Assembly: GCA_029250385.1 (NCBI GenBank)
Contig: JAQXFJ010000141.1
Location: forward strand, 1-5,753
Length of the DNA stretch: 5,753 nucleotides
DNA from: Candidatus Poseidoniaceae archaeon
GTDB lineage: Archaea; Thermoplasmatota; Poseidoniia; Poseidoniales; Poseidoniaceae
Direction: 5' to 3'
The notes below the pieces were generated by a model. That model was not told where the DNA came from. It saw only the letters and a list, made by a program, of their open reading frames with translations, and searched no databases. The position numbers were made by a program, and so were the translations under genes. Below are positions 1-5,621 of the stretch, in pieces (position 1 is the stretch's first letter; each line of letters opens with the position of its first letter).

Positions 1-1
1 G

Positions 2-619
2 TTTGGTTTGGTTAACGACCTAGCCAAGCACAGCACTATCCTGCGGTGTGAGGATTGGAATTTGTTAAGAGACTCTGTTCTTGAATACGGTGAATTATCA
101 ATCGGTGGCAGTCAAATCAAATCAGACATTCGGACTTCATTGGATGAAGTGAACTCTTCACTTACTCAAAATATCGCTGTGATTACCGACGATTCGCGAC
201 ACGATGACCATCATATTGAGATCTTGCACAGAAGTGGCAACACTAATTCTTCACTGAATGTTAGTTCTGCTTGCTCCGGCAAAGGACATACAATCGGCAC
301 AGGGCTACTAATGATCGAAGAAGATTGTGATGGGTGTGACGCTGGTCAAGTTTTCAAAAATTTATTATTATCCGATACCGCTAAAGCAGAGTCAATACCA
401 GAGTTGGAAGTCTTATCTGATGATGTCAAGGCAGCTCACGGTGCAGCAAGTTCTTCTGTTGATAGTGAGCAAATCCACTACATGATGTCTAGAGGTTTTT
501 CCAAAGAGCATGCTGAAGCGCTTATTGTTGAAGGGTTTCTTGTCAACTGCTTTGCTAAAATCAATAATAACGAGGTTAGACAATATCTTATAGGCGCATT
601 AACCGACAATTATCTTTGA
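2..619 (+). CDS. sufD: Fe-S cluster assembly scaffold protein SufD, C-terminal part (5' end outside window)
   Basis: SufD is a beta-helical scaffold subunit that pairs with SufB and the ATPase SufC in the cytosol to build Fe-S clusters. The reading frame is open to the left edge, so the start is missing; about 205 residues are visible and full SufD proteins are usually around 400 or more. Seen here in order: the LSIGG strand, the DDHHIEILHRSGNT segment, the core motif NLLLSD, then ELEVLSDDVKAAHGA and the helical MSRGFSKEHAEALI tail. NLLLSD and the His in AAHGA fit SufD better than SufB, which typically has CDALLLD-like and EHEA sequences there; that His corresponds to the conserved SufD interface histidine. 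An unusual CDGC (CxxC) lies at bases 326-337. It ends 14 nt before the sufS ATG, so it is co-transcribed with sufS, sufE and sufT. A TTG at base 8 is not taken as a start, because homology continues through the edge. Family assignment is firm; SufD rather than SufB is likely. Confidence 0.88.
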   Translation, partial: FGLVNDLAKHSTILRCEDWNLLRDSVLEYGELSIGGSQIKSDIRTSLDEVNSSLTQNIAVITDDSRHDDHHIEILHRSGNTNSSLNVSSACSGKGHTIGTGLLMIEEDCDGCDAGQVFKNLLLSDTAKAESIPELEVLSDDVKAAHGAASSSVDSEQIHYMMSRGFSKEHAEALIVEGFLVNCFAKINNNEVRQYLIGALTDNYL

Positions 620-633
620 CGGCAGGTGAGATA

Positions 634-1821
634 ATGCGTGAAGATTTCCCTATACTCCAGCGAAAAATCAATGGTTACCCATTAGTGTATTTAGACAATG
701 CAGCAACTACTCAAAAACCTGCATCCGTAATTAATGCAATGAATGATTATTATGCCAATTCCAATGCAAATGTTCACCGAGCGGTGCACACTTTAGCCGG
801 TGAGGCGACCGAAGGCTACGAATCATGTCGTACTGCACTCAAGGAGCGATTTAACACTGATAAAGCAATAATCACCAGTGGCACTACCGAAGCAATAAAT
901 CTAGTTGCTCATGCTTGGGGAAGAGCTAATCTATCAGACGGAGACGCAATTATTCTAACAGAAATGGAGCACCATTCAGATATAGTGCCATGGCAAATGC
1001 TTGCTCAAGAAAAGAATATCGAACTGCGATATGTTCCAGTAATGGAAGATTTGACACTCGACATGGAATTGTTTGAATCAGCAATTGAAGGTGCTAAACT
1101 AGTGTGTGTAGTACACATATCAAACGTCCTTGGAGTGTGCAATCCAATTGAAAAAATTGTATCGATTGCTAACAAGCATGGAGCCAAGGTATTGTTAGAT
1201 GCTGCCCAAAGTGCGCCTCACCAAGATATTGATTTCAAGTCAATTGGCGTTGACTTCATGGCGTTTTCAGCACACAAGATGTGTGGACCTACTGGAATAG
1301 GCGCCTTACTTGTTGCGGATGACGCATTTGAAGAGATGCAACCATTCATGGGTGGTGGTGATATGATTGAAACTGTGTCGATTCACGGCTCAACATACCA
1401 AACCAATGAACAAAAATTTGAGGCTGGAACCCCGAGGATTGCAGAAGCAATTGGCTGGACTGAGGCTTTGAATTGGCTCTCTTCTATCGATATAGTCGCC
1501 GAGCACAAGAGAATCCTAGAATCAGCCAGATGGTTAGCAAGTAAGTTACGCGCCATGGGCATGAACGTATATGGCAGGCATGACAATCATGATGCTGCTG
1601 TGGTGTCCTTCCTCCATCCAACTATGAATAGCGAAGATTTAGCTCACCTACTAGATGCACGAGGTTTCGCAGTTAGAACAGGTCATCATTGTGCTCAACC
1701 ACTACTAGACCGTTTACAGATTACCGGAACATTACGTGTTTCGTTATACTTTTACAATACCCAAGAAGAAGTTGAATCATTCATTGAATACTTTAGCGAA
1801 ATATTGGAGAGGTTTGCATGA
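634..1821 (+). CDS. sufS: Cysteine desulfurase SufS (class V PLP aminotransferase fold)
   Basis: SufS is a PLP enzyme that converts L-cysteine to L-alanine and leaves a persulfide on its own catalytic Cys, the sulfur source for SUF cluster assembly. The 395-aa length matches the family. Visible motifs: LVYLDNAATTQKP near residues 17-29, the TSGTTEAIN PLP-phosphate region at 81-89, EHHSDIVPW at 112-120, DAAQSAPH at 189-196, the PLP-binding lysine K215 in FSAHKMCGPTG, and the persulfide cysteine C353 in RTGHHCAQP, followed by RVSLYFYN. The RxGHHCAQP loop is the group II (SufS) type rather than NifS/IscS. The ATG at 634 is chosen because GGTGA (625-629) precedes it by 4 nt and the protein then begins MREDFPIL, as family members do. 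An in-frame TTG at 616 would overlap the sufD stop and has no SD. The 3' end overlaps the sufE start as ATGA. All key residues are intact. Confidence 0.97.
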   Translation: MREDFPILQRKINGYPLVYLDNAATTQKPASVINAMNDYYANSNANVHRAVHTLAGEATEGYESCRTALKERFNTDKAIITSGTTEAINLVAHAWGRANLSDGDAIILTEMEHHSDIVPWQMLAQEKNIELRYVPVMEDLTLDMELFESAIEGAKLVCVVHISNVLGVCNPIEKIVSIANKHGAKVLLDAAQSAPHQDIDFKSIGVDFMAFSAHKMCGPTGIGALLVADDAFEEMQPFMGGGDMIETVSIHGSTYQTNEQKFEAGTPRIAEAIGWTEALNWLSSIDIVAEHKRILESARWLASKLRAMGMNVYGRHDNHDAAVVSFLHPTMNSEDLAHLLDARGFAVRTGHHCAQPLLDRLQITGTLRVSLYFYNTQEEVESFIEYFSEILERFA

Positions 1822-2234
1822 CTTATTCAAGTGAACTTTCTGAATTGATTGAAGAATTTAAGGAAATAGATGACAAAATGGAACGCCTAGAAATGGTGTT
1901 TGATTTAGCAGATGAAGTAAATCTGTTGCCGCCACAAGAATGGAGTGACACCACTAGAGTGGTTGGTTGTCAATCAGAAGCTCATGTTAGAGTTGATGTC
2001 GTTAACGCATGTGTTAAGCTAGAATCTGGTGCTGACTCCAAACTTGTTCAAGGATTGATGGGGATTTTGACTTTAGCAATCCATGGCACTGCAGTTGCTG
2101 AGGCATTGAAGTTGACTCCCGATTTCGCTACTGAGATGGGTGTACTCAACACATTATCACCAAGCAGATCTAATGGATTTAGAAATATGTTTGATAAAGT
2201 TATGCGAGAAATAGAACAAATACAAGGTGATTAA
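1818..2234 (+). CDS. sufE: Sulfur acceptor / cysteine desulfurase activator SufE
   Basis: SufE takes the persulfide sulfur from SufS, stimulates its turnover and passes sulfur to the SufBCD scaffold. The protein is 138 aa, the size of E. coli SufE. The acceptor cysteine sits at residue 51 in the motif VVGCQSEAHV, which corresponds to the family GCQS signature. The N-terminal helix (ELIEEFKEIDDKMERLEMVFDLAD), the LPP turn and the C-terminal SPSRSNGFRNMF segment are also typical. It is SufE-type rather than the zinc-binding SufU/IscU type: there is one GCQS cysteine, and the only other cysteine (C65) does not form the three-cysteine pattern. The ATG overlaps the sufS stop (ATGA) and GGAGAGGT at 1806-1813 is a good SD, so translation is probably coupled. 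SufE is common in bacteria but not general in archaea, which suggests that this SUF block was acquired by transfer (inference). Confidence 0.95.
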   Translation: MTYSSELSELIEEFKEIDDKMERLEMVFDLADEVNLLPPQEWSDTTRVVGCQSEAHVRVDVVNACVKLESGADSKLVQGLMGILTLAIHGTAVAEALKLTPDFATEMGVLNTLSPSRSNGFRNMFDKVMREIEQIQGD

Positions 2235-2552
2235 ATGACAGACAAATCGACAGTTTTAGTGCAATTAGACGAAGTTGAAGACCCCGAGTTAGAGATCTCA
2301 ATAGTTGAACTAGGGTTGGTTTATGATGTCAGAATTGAAACCAATGAGAATGGCTTACACGCCGAGATTGATATGACACTCACCAGTCCTGGATGCCCTG
2401 CTGCTGCAGAAATAATGGCCGCTACTCACCGTGCAGCACTTACGACTGAAGGTATTGATTCCGTACACGTCAACTTGGTTTGGAGCCCAAGATGGGATCC
2501 AAAAGTTCACGCCTCCGAAGATGCCAAGATGGATATGGGGATTTGGGATTAA
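2235..2552 (+). CDS. sufT: SufT-like MIP18/DUF59 family Fe-S maturation factor
   Basis: This is a small (105 aa) MIP18-family (DUF59) protein, the family that includes SufT, PaaD and the eukaryotic CIA factor MIP18. SufT members help maturation of Fe-S proteins and often sit at the end of SUF operons. Seen here: the DPELEISIVELGLVYDV motif near residues 17-32, the conserved cysteine C54 in TSPGCPAA, and the terminal segment VWSPRWDPKVHASEDAKMDMGIW, where the aromatic/proline pair and the ASEDAK stretch fit the SufT-type end. The start codon directly follows the sufE stop with no gap, and GGTGA at 2226-2230 lies 4 nt before the ATG. Its stop TAA overlaps the stop of the convergent GTPase gene within one TTAA. 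PaaD (phenylacetate oxygenase assembly) is the main alternative but is disfavoured by the SUF context. Confidence 0.9.
   Translation: MTDKSTVLVQLDEVEDPELEISIVELGLVYDVRIETNENGLHAEIDMTLTSPGCPAAAEIMAATHRAALTTEGIDSVHVNLVWSPRWDPKVHASEDAKMDMGIWD
2549..2552. other. Shared TTAA stop overlap of convergent genes sufT and DRG GTPase
   Basis: The palindrome TTAA gives TAA on both strands: sufT ends at 2552 and the GTPase gene ends at 2549. No intergenic space is left for a terminator, so each transcript must run into the other gene. Confidence 0.95.
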
Positions 2553-3664
2553 CGTTTTACGACAATCGTCATCAAATCACCGTCTTCTAACAAATGTTCT
2601 AAGCCCACACGTTGCCAATCAAACTTAGCGCTTGGGCCCTTAACCCTAGCGTATCTGAATTTCCTAACGAAATCCCGGTGGAGTTTCATACAGATATTTT
2701 TGACAGTAGAGTCGTCTTTAACAATCAATGGTTCTTCTAAGTCTGCTTCTTGACCTTGTGGTTTTAGGTATACTCGCATAAAGCCGAGATTATCATAAAT
2801 GAAATCTTTTAACTCTTCAAGACCCATATCTTTGAACGCTGAAATCCGCATAATTGGCCAGCCTTCGGGCAGTGACTTTGTTGCTCTGACTAGATCTTCT
2901 TCTGTGGCAATATCAATTTTATTTATCGCTACTACTGCTTTTTCATAGATTCTATTTTCTGCTAAACAGTCAACAATTTGTTCAGCAGTAGTATCATTTC
3001 TCAAGGTAACTATCGCAGAGGTATAGCCAAATGAACGAATTATTTCACCCATCTCTTCATTGGAAAGATGGGTCTGCTCGACAGTTGAACGCACATCAAT
3101 ACCACCCCTCTCGGTACGCTTGATGAATACAGGCGGCTTGGTTTCATTGAGTCTAAGTCCTGCATTGTGAAGTTCTCTGTGTAATACATTGAAGTGGGCA
3201 TCTTGGAAGGGATCTACGATATACAAAACCATGTCTGCACTTCTAATCACATTCAAAATCTCTCGTCCACGTCCTTTACCCTCAGCCGCGCCCTTGATTA
3301 GACCTGGTAAATCTAGAATCTGAATCTTAGCACCTCGGTGTTCCATAACCCCGGGAATACAAGTTAGTGTGGTAAAGGCATACCCTGCAACTTCAGAGTG
3401 AGCATCGGTAACTTTGGAAATAAGAGTAGATTTACCAACCGAAGGAAATCCGACCAAAGCAACTGTGGCGTCACCAGATTTCTTGATTTCAAATCCTTTA
3501 CCACCGCCACTTGCTTTAGAGTGGGCATGGGCTTTTTCTTCTTTCAATTTCAATTGGGCAATCTTGGCCTTCAATTTACCAATATGGGCATTAGTAGCCT
3601 TATTTTTTTGGGTTTTGTCTATCTCGGCGCGAATCAATTCGATTTGCTCTTTGATAGTTGCCAT
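2549..3664 (-). CDS. DRG-family (developmentally regulated GTP-binding) GTPase with TGS domain
   Basis: This is a cytosolic GTPase of the Obg/DRG superfamily; DRG proteins associate with ribosomes and are present in archaea and eukaryotes. The 371-aa length fits. Order of parts: a basic N-terminal helical region (about 1-60) ending in a Gly-rich GGGKGFEIKK linker, G1 P-loop GFPSVGKST (72-80), G2 FTTL (97-100), G3 DLPGLIKGAAEGKGRG (118-133), G4 NKID (248-251), G5 ISAFK (274-278), and a C-terminal TGS domain (about 295-371) ending GDLMTIVVKR. An Obg-type glycine-rich N-terminal domain is absent, and the TGS domain supports DRG over bacterial ObgE. The ATG at 3664 gives the normal family N-terminus MATIKEQIELI, with GGGGT 5 nt upstream. 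An in-frame ATG at 3688 adds eight atypical residues and has no SD. It is convergent with sufT and divergent from the 225-aa gene. All nucleotide-binding motifs are intact. Confidence 0.95.
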   Translation of the reverse strand: MATIKEQIELIRAEIDKTQKNKATNAHIGKLKAKIAQLKLKEEKAHAHSKASGGGKGFEIKKSGDATVALVGFPSVGKSTLISKVTDAHSEVAGYAFTTLTCIPGVMEHRGAKIQILDLPGLIKGAAEGKGRGREILNVIRSADMVLYIVDPFQDAHFNVLHRELHNAGLRLNETKPPVFIKRTERGGIDVRSTVEQTHLSNEEMGEIIRSFGYTSAIVTLRNDTTAEQIVDCLAENRIYEKAVVAINKIDIATEEDLVRATKSLPEGWPIMRISAFKDMGLEELKDFIYDNLGFMRVYLKPQGQEADLEEPLIVKDDSTVKNICMKLHRDFVRKFRYARVKGPSAKFDWQRVGLEHLLEDGDLMTIVVKR

Positions 3665-3700
3665 AATGACCCCAAAACAACGCTGCATGTAGGTGACTCT

Positions 3701-3740
3701 TGAAATCTATTGTTGAATTTACTAATTATTGACAAAAGTT
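3701..3740. promoter_or_regulatory. AT-rich core of a divergent intergenic region, candidate shared promoter
   Basis: The 118-bp gap between the GTPase start (3664, minus) and the ATG at 3783 (plus) has its most AT-rich stretch here, around GAATTTACTAATTATTG. It lies about 60 bp from each start codon. An archaeal TATA element here, with initiation roughly 25 bp away in either direction, would leave short leaders long enough for the SDs seen (GGGGT for the GTPase, GAGG for the plus-strand gene). TATTG occurs at both 3709-3713 and 3727-3731, flanking the core. No clear BRE/TATA consensus can be named, so this is positional inference only. Confidence 0.3.
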
Positions 3741-3772
3741 GTATGCGATGACATCAAAGCAGACGAGCATTT

Positions 3773-3777
3773 AGAGG
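3773..3777 (+). promoter_or_regulatory. Ribosome binding site that decides the start of the 225-aa gene
   Basis: AGAGG lies 5 nt before the ATG at 3783. It favours this ATG over the in-frame upstream TTG at 3729, which has only AT-rich sequence before it. Confidence 0.55.
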
Positions 3778-3782
3778 CAAAT

Positions 3783-4460
3783 ATGGGGATTGAGACTGTT
3801 TTACTGTTAGTAGAGCAACAAAGTCTTGAATCTATTTTGGAAATGCCGTGGAATGATGTTTATCAAGGCATGGAATCTGGTACGTTTAGGGACTTCCGAC
3901 CAAAAAAATCTGACCGATTATCTCGCTTATTCGATATTGATTGTGAGGCAGAAATACTAGATTGGATGGAAATCGTTGGGGCCAAAGATGGTTCTGTGCG
4001 TGAAGTGCTGCAAAATTTAAACAAGGGAGAAGAAGGTCTCCTATTGTTGATGAACTACATGAGTCTAGGTCATTGGGAATGCTGGGAAGCAAGAACCTAT
4101 CTCTACTTAGATGTGGCATTAGACAGAGTAATTGAGAGTCGAAATGATTTGTATTCTAGCACCACATGGTCAGATTTGAAACTGAAATTAGCAAATTTAC
4201 CCGAAGATGAATTTGCCAACATGGTCTGCATTGATTGGATGAATAGAAGAAAACAACTTGGTGAAACAATCGATGAAAAAGAAGACCCTAAAATAATACC
4301 AACTTTTGAGGCCCACACCCGTAATTCAAAGTTATTAGTCCACGCAATAACTACGTGGGAAAATACCGAAGGGATAATCGGAATTGTTGGCAGAGAACAT
4401 CTTGAGGCAGTTAATTGGGGCCATGGAGCATACAATCTAAGCAATTATTTGCATCAATAA
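3783..4460 (+). CDS. Uncharacterised protein, possible divergent TraB/PrgY-like C-terminal motif
   Basis: I do not firmly recognise this 225-aa protein. It is soluble-looking, with no signal peptide or membrane helix, acidic, and rich in tryptophan (W23, W61, W98, W101 and more). It appears largely helical up to about residue 155, followed by a charged linker DEKEDP (164-169). The last 50 residues read EAHTRNSKLLVHAI then EGIIGIVGREHLEAVNWG, which loosely resembles the end of TraB/PrgY-type proteins (an RN pair on a helix, then a hydrophobic strand and GxxH). The N-terminal GTxH motif of that family is missing, so it would be at best a truncated or very divergent member. The ATG at 3783 is chosen because AGAGG at 3773-3777 precedes it by 5 nt. 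An in-frame TTG at 3729 would add 18 residues but has no SD and lies in the likely promoter zone. It precedes grpE on the same strand by 40 nt, so an operon is possible. It is real coding sequence judging from frame length and SD; its function is unknown. Confidence 0.75.
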   Translation: MGIETVLLLVEQQSLESILEMPWNDVYQGMESGTFRDFRPKKSDRLSRLFDIDCEAEILDWMEIVGAKDGSVREVLQNLNKGEEGLLLLMNYMSLGHWECWEARTYLYLDVALDRVIESRNDLYSSTTWSDLKLKLANLPEDEFANMVCIDWMNRRKQLGETIDEKEDPKIIPTFEAHTRNSKLLVHAITTWENTEGIIGIVGREHLEAVNWGHGAYNLSNYLHQ

Positions 4461-4500
4461 TCGACGACGGATTGAAGAATAAGGGCTTGCACCCAACACC

Positions 4501-5058
4501 ATGCCTGAAGATTCTGATGAGACACCGGTAGACTCAGTGGGCGATGAACTTCCCCTAATCGAAGAGGGGTCTGACACTATGGAGATTGGTGTGGTTGAAG
4601 AGGAAAAAGACCCGTTGGAAGCAGCACTTGACAGAGCTGAGGTTGCCGAAAAAGAAATTGCTTACAAAGATGCTGAAATACAAAATGTCCGTAAGCGCTT
4701 CCTAAGTGAAAAGTCGGAAATGATTCAGTATGGCAGTATGGGTTTAGCCAGAAAAATGCTAACAGTCCTAGCAGATGTTGATCGTGCAATGTCTAGTATT
4801 GAAGATGGTGATGAATCACCATTGGCACAAGGACTTCGTTTACTGCGGAACAAAATGTGGCATGAATTATCCGGTGATGGAGTAACGGCAATAGATGCTA
4901 AAGAACAAAAATTCGACCCAGCCAAAATGGAAGCGATCACCACAATTCCCGCTTCAGAACAATATCCTAGTGGAGTGGTTGTTGATGTACTTGAATCAGG
5001 TTATATGTACAAGAAAAAAGTCCTAATCGCTTCTAGAGTTGTTGTTGCGTCAGATTAA
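4501..5058 (+). CDS. grpE: Nucleotide exchange factor GrpE (Hsp70 cochaperone)
   Basis: GrpE dimers release ADP from DnaK (Hsp70) and so drive the protein-folding cycle in the cytosol. The protein is 185 aa, the normal size. Residues 1-40 are an acidic disordered leader. About 41-75 form the long coiled-coil helix, with the KDAEIQNVRKRF signature. Residues 76-120 continue the helical dimer region (ARKMLTVLADVDRAM, LRLLRNKMW), and about 125-185 form the beta domain with QKFDPAKMEAI, YPSGVVVDVLESGYMYKKKVLIASRVVVA. The usual FDP...HEA is FDP...MEA here. No SD is visible before the ATG, where the sequence is GCACCCAACACC, unlike other genes of the window, so the mRNA may be leaderless or start very close. 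In many genomes dnaK follows grpE; here the next gene is convergent and overlaps the stop by 4 bp, so dnaK must be elsewhere. Hsp70 systems in archaea are generally viewed as acquired from bacteria. Confidence 0.95.
   Translation: MPEDSDETPVDSVGDELPLIEEGSDTMEIGVVEEEKDPLEAALDRAEVAEKEIAYKDAEIQNVRKRFLSEKSEMIQYGSMGLARKMLTVLADVDRAMSSIEDGDESPLAQGLRLLRNKMWHELSGDGVTAIDAKEQKFDPAKMEAITTIPASEQYPSGVVVDVLESGYMYKKKVLIASRVVVASD
5055..5058. other. Shared TTAA stop overlap of convergent genes grpE and NMN adenylyltransferase-like gene
   Basis: The same arrangement occurs here: the grpE TAA is at 5056-5058 and the minus-strand TAA is at 5057-5055, together one TTAA. Confidence 0.95.
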
Positions 5059-5609
5059 CCGACACTAACTCCCGAGACCATTGTTGACAAACGGTATATT
5101 GCATCATTGTCAATTAGCCACTTGACTACTATTTCTGGTATTGAAGAACTCAGAACACTTGCTACTGCATCGTCATCATAAACAGTTGACAACATTAAGG
5201 CAGTTTGGCGTACTCGCCAACCTTCTAAATTATCTCGATCAGACAAATCAATTAGATGAGCTTCAAAACCAGATTGCTGATACAAGTCATAAGTATCCTT
5301 ATCTGAAGTCACTAATACTCCAACTCCGTGAGATTTAGTTGCATGAGAAACCCAATTTGGCGGATCATTTATGTCTTCAATACCAACAATTTCAGCTTGA
5401 TTATCAGTAGAGTTTAGCCATGATTCAATTATGCTTTTTCGTTCCTCATATGTCCAAGGATTATCAGACTCCCACCCCTTGCTGGATGAGCCAATAGCAA
5501 TAACTAATTCATCACTAGTTTGGTCGCACAACTCTAATGCTGAATTAACCAGGAATTCATGCCCTTTGTGAAAGGGTTGGAAACGCCCCAGAACAATATA
5601 TCGAGTCAA
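5055..5609 (-). CDS. Divergent archaeal-type (NadM-like) NMN adenylyltransferase / nucleotidyltransferase
   Basis: The family joins ATP and nicotinamide mononucleotide to give NAD+, the last step of NAD synthesis. The 184-aa length fits archaeal NadM. Seen: the N-terminal nucleotidyltransferase motif GRFQPFHKGH (8-17) with the HxGH catalytic signature, IAIGSSSKGW (38-46), NPWTYEER (50-57), and IEDINDPPNWV (77-87), which matches the family PDINxxxxWV region. The usual second motif, (Y/F)SGTxIR, is altered to LEGWRVR (128-134): the Ser and Thr are replaced by Glu and Trp and only the last Arg remains. Substrate or activity could therefore differ. The start is TTG at 5609-5607. It is well supported by TGAGGTG placed 5 nt upstream, which also contains the stop of the upstream aminotransferase gene; no ATG fits before the HxGH motif. 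Its TAA overlaps the grpE TAA in one TTAA. The two minus-strand genes are probably co-transcribed. Confidence 0.85.
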   Translation of the reverse strand: MTRYIVLGRFQPFHKGHEFLVNSALELCDQTSDELVIAIGSSSKGWESDNPWTYEERKSIIESWLNSTDNQAEIVGIEDINDPPNWVSHATKSHGVGVLVTSDKDTYDLYQQSGFEAHLIDLSDRDNLEGWRVRQTALMLSTVYDDDAVASVLSSSIPEIVVKWLIDNDAIYRLSTMVSGVSVG

Positions 5610-5614
5610 ATTAA

Positions 5615-5621
5615 CACCTCA
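5615..5621 (-). promoter_or_regulatory. Shine-Dalgarno overlapping a stop codon, sets a TTG start
   Basis: On the minus strand TGAGGTG carries both the TGA stop of the aminotransferase gene and a GAGGTG ribosome binding site 5 nt before the TTG start of the nucleotidyltransferase. The arrangement supports the non-ATG start and suggests translational coupling by reinitiation. Confidence 0.65.

Noticed and set aside
2..619. SufB rather than SufD for the first gene
   Set aside because: The NLLLSD and AAHGA motifs and the position next to sufS fit SufD better; SufB would show CDALLLD- and EHEA-like motifs. The missing N-terminus leaves some doubt.
616..633. In-frame TTG at 616 as the sufS start
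   Set aside because: It overlaps the sufD stop, lacks an SD and adds residues not typical of the family. The ATG at 634 has GGTGA at the right distance and starts with the conserved MREDFPIL.
2431..2628. Plus-strand frame overlapping the end of sufT and running into the GTPase gene
   Set aside because: It is out of frame with sufT, has no motifs and overlaps two well-supported genes.
3600..3612. T-rich run (ATTTTTTTGG) as a terminator
   Set aside because: It lies inside the N-terminal, Lys-rich coding part of the GTPase gene, where AAA lysine codons explain it.
3665..3688. Upstream ATG at 3688 as the start of the minus-strand GTPase
   Set aside because: It adds eight residues (MQRCFGVI) not expected in DRG proteins and has no SD; the ATG at 3664 gives the normal N-terminus.
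3398..3703. Plus-strand open frames of about 90-100 codons opposite the 5' end of the GTPase gene
   Set aside because: They lie wholly antisense to a strongly conserved coding region, have no recognisable domain, and their Phe/Ser-rich or hydrophobic composition is what the opposite strand of a Lys/Ala-rich gene gives.
3729..3782. TTG at 3729 as the start of the 225-aa gene
   Set aside because: There is no SD before it and it lies in the AT-rich likely promoter zone; the ATG at 3783 has AGAGG 5 nt upstream.
3886..4444. Minus-strand open frames within the 225-aa gene
   Set aside because: They are antisense shadows without motifs or an SD; the plus-strand frame is longer, has an SD and resembles a real acidic protein.
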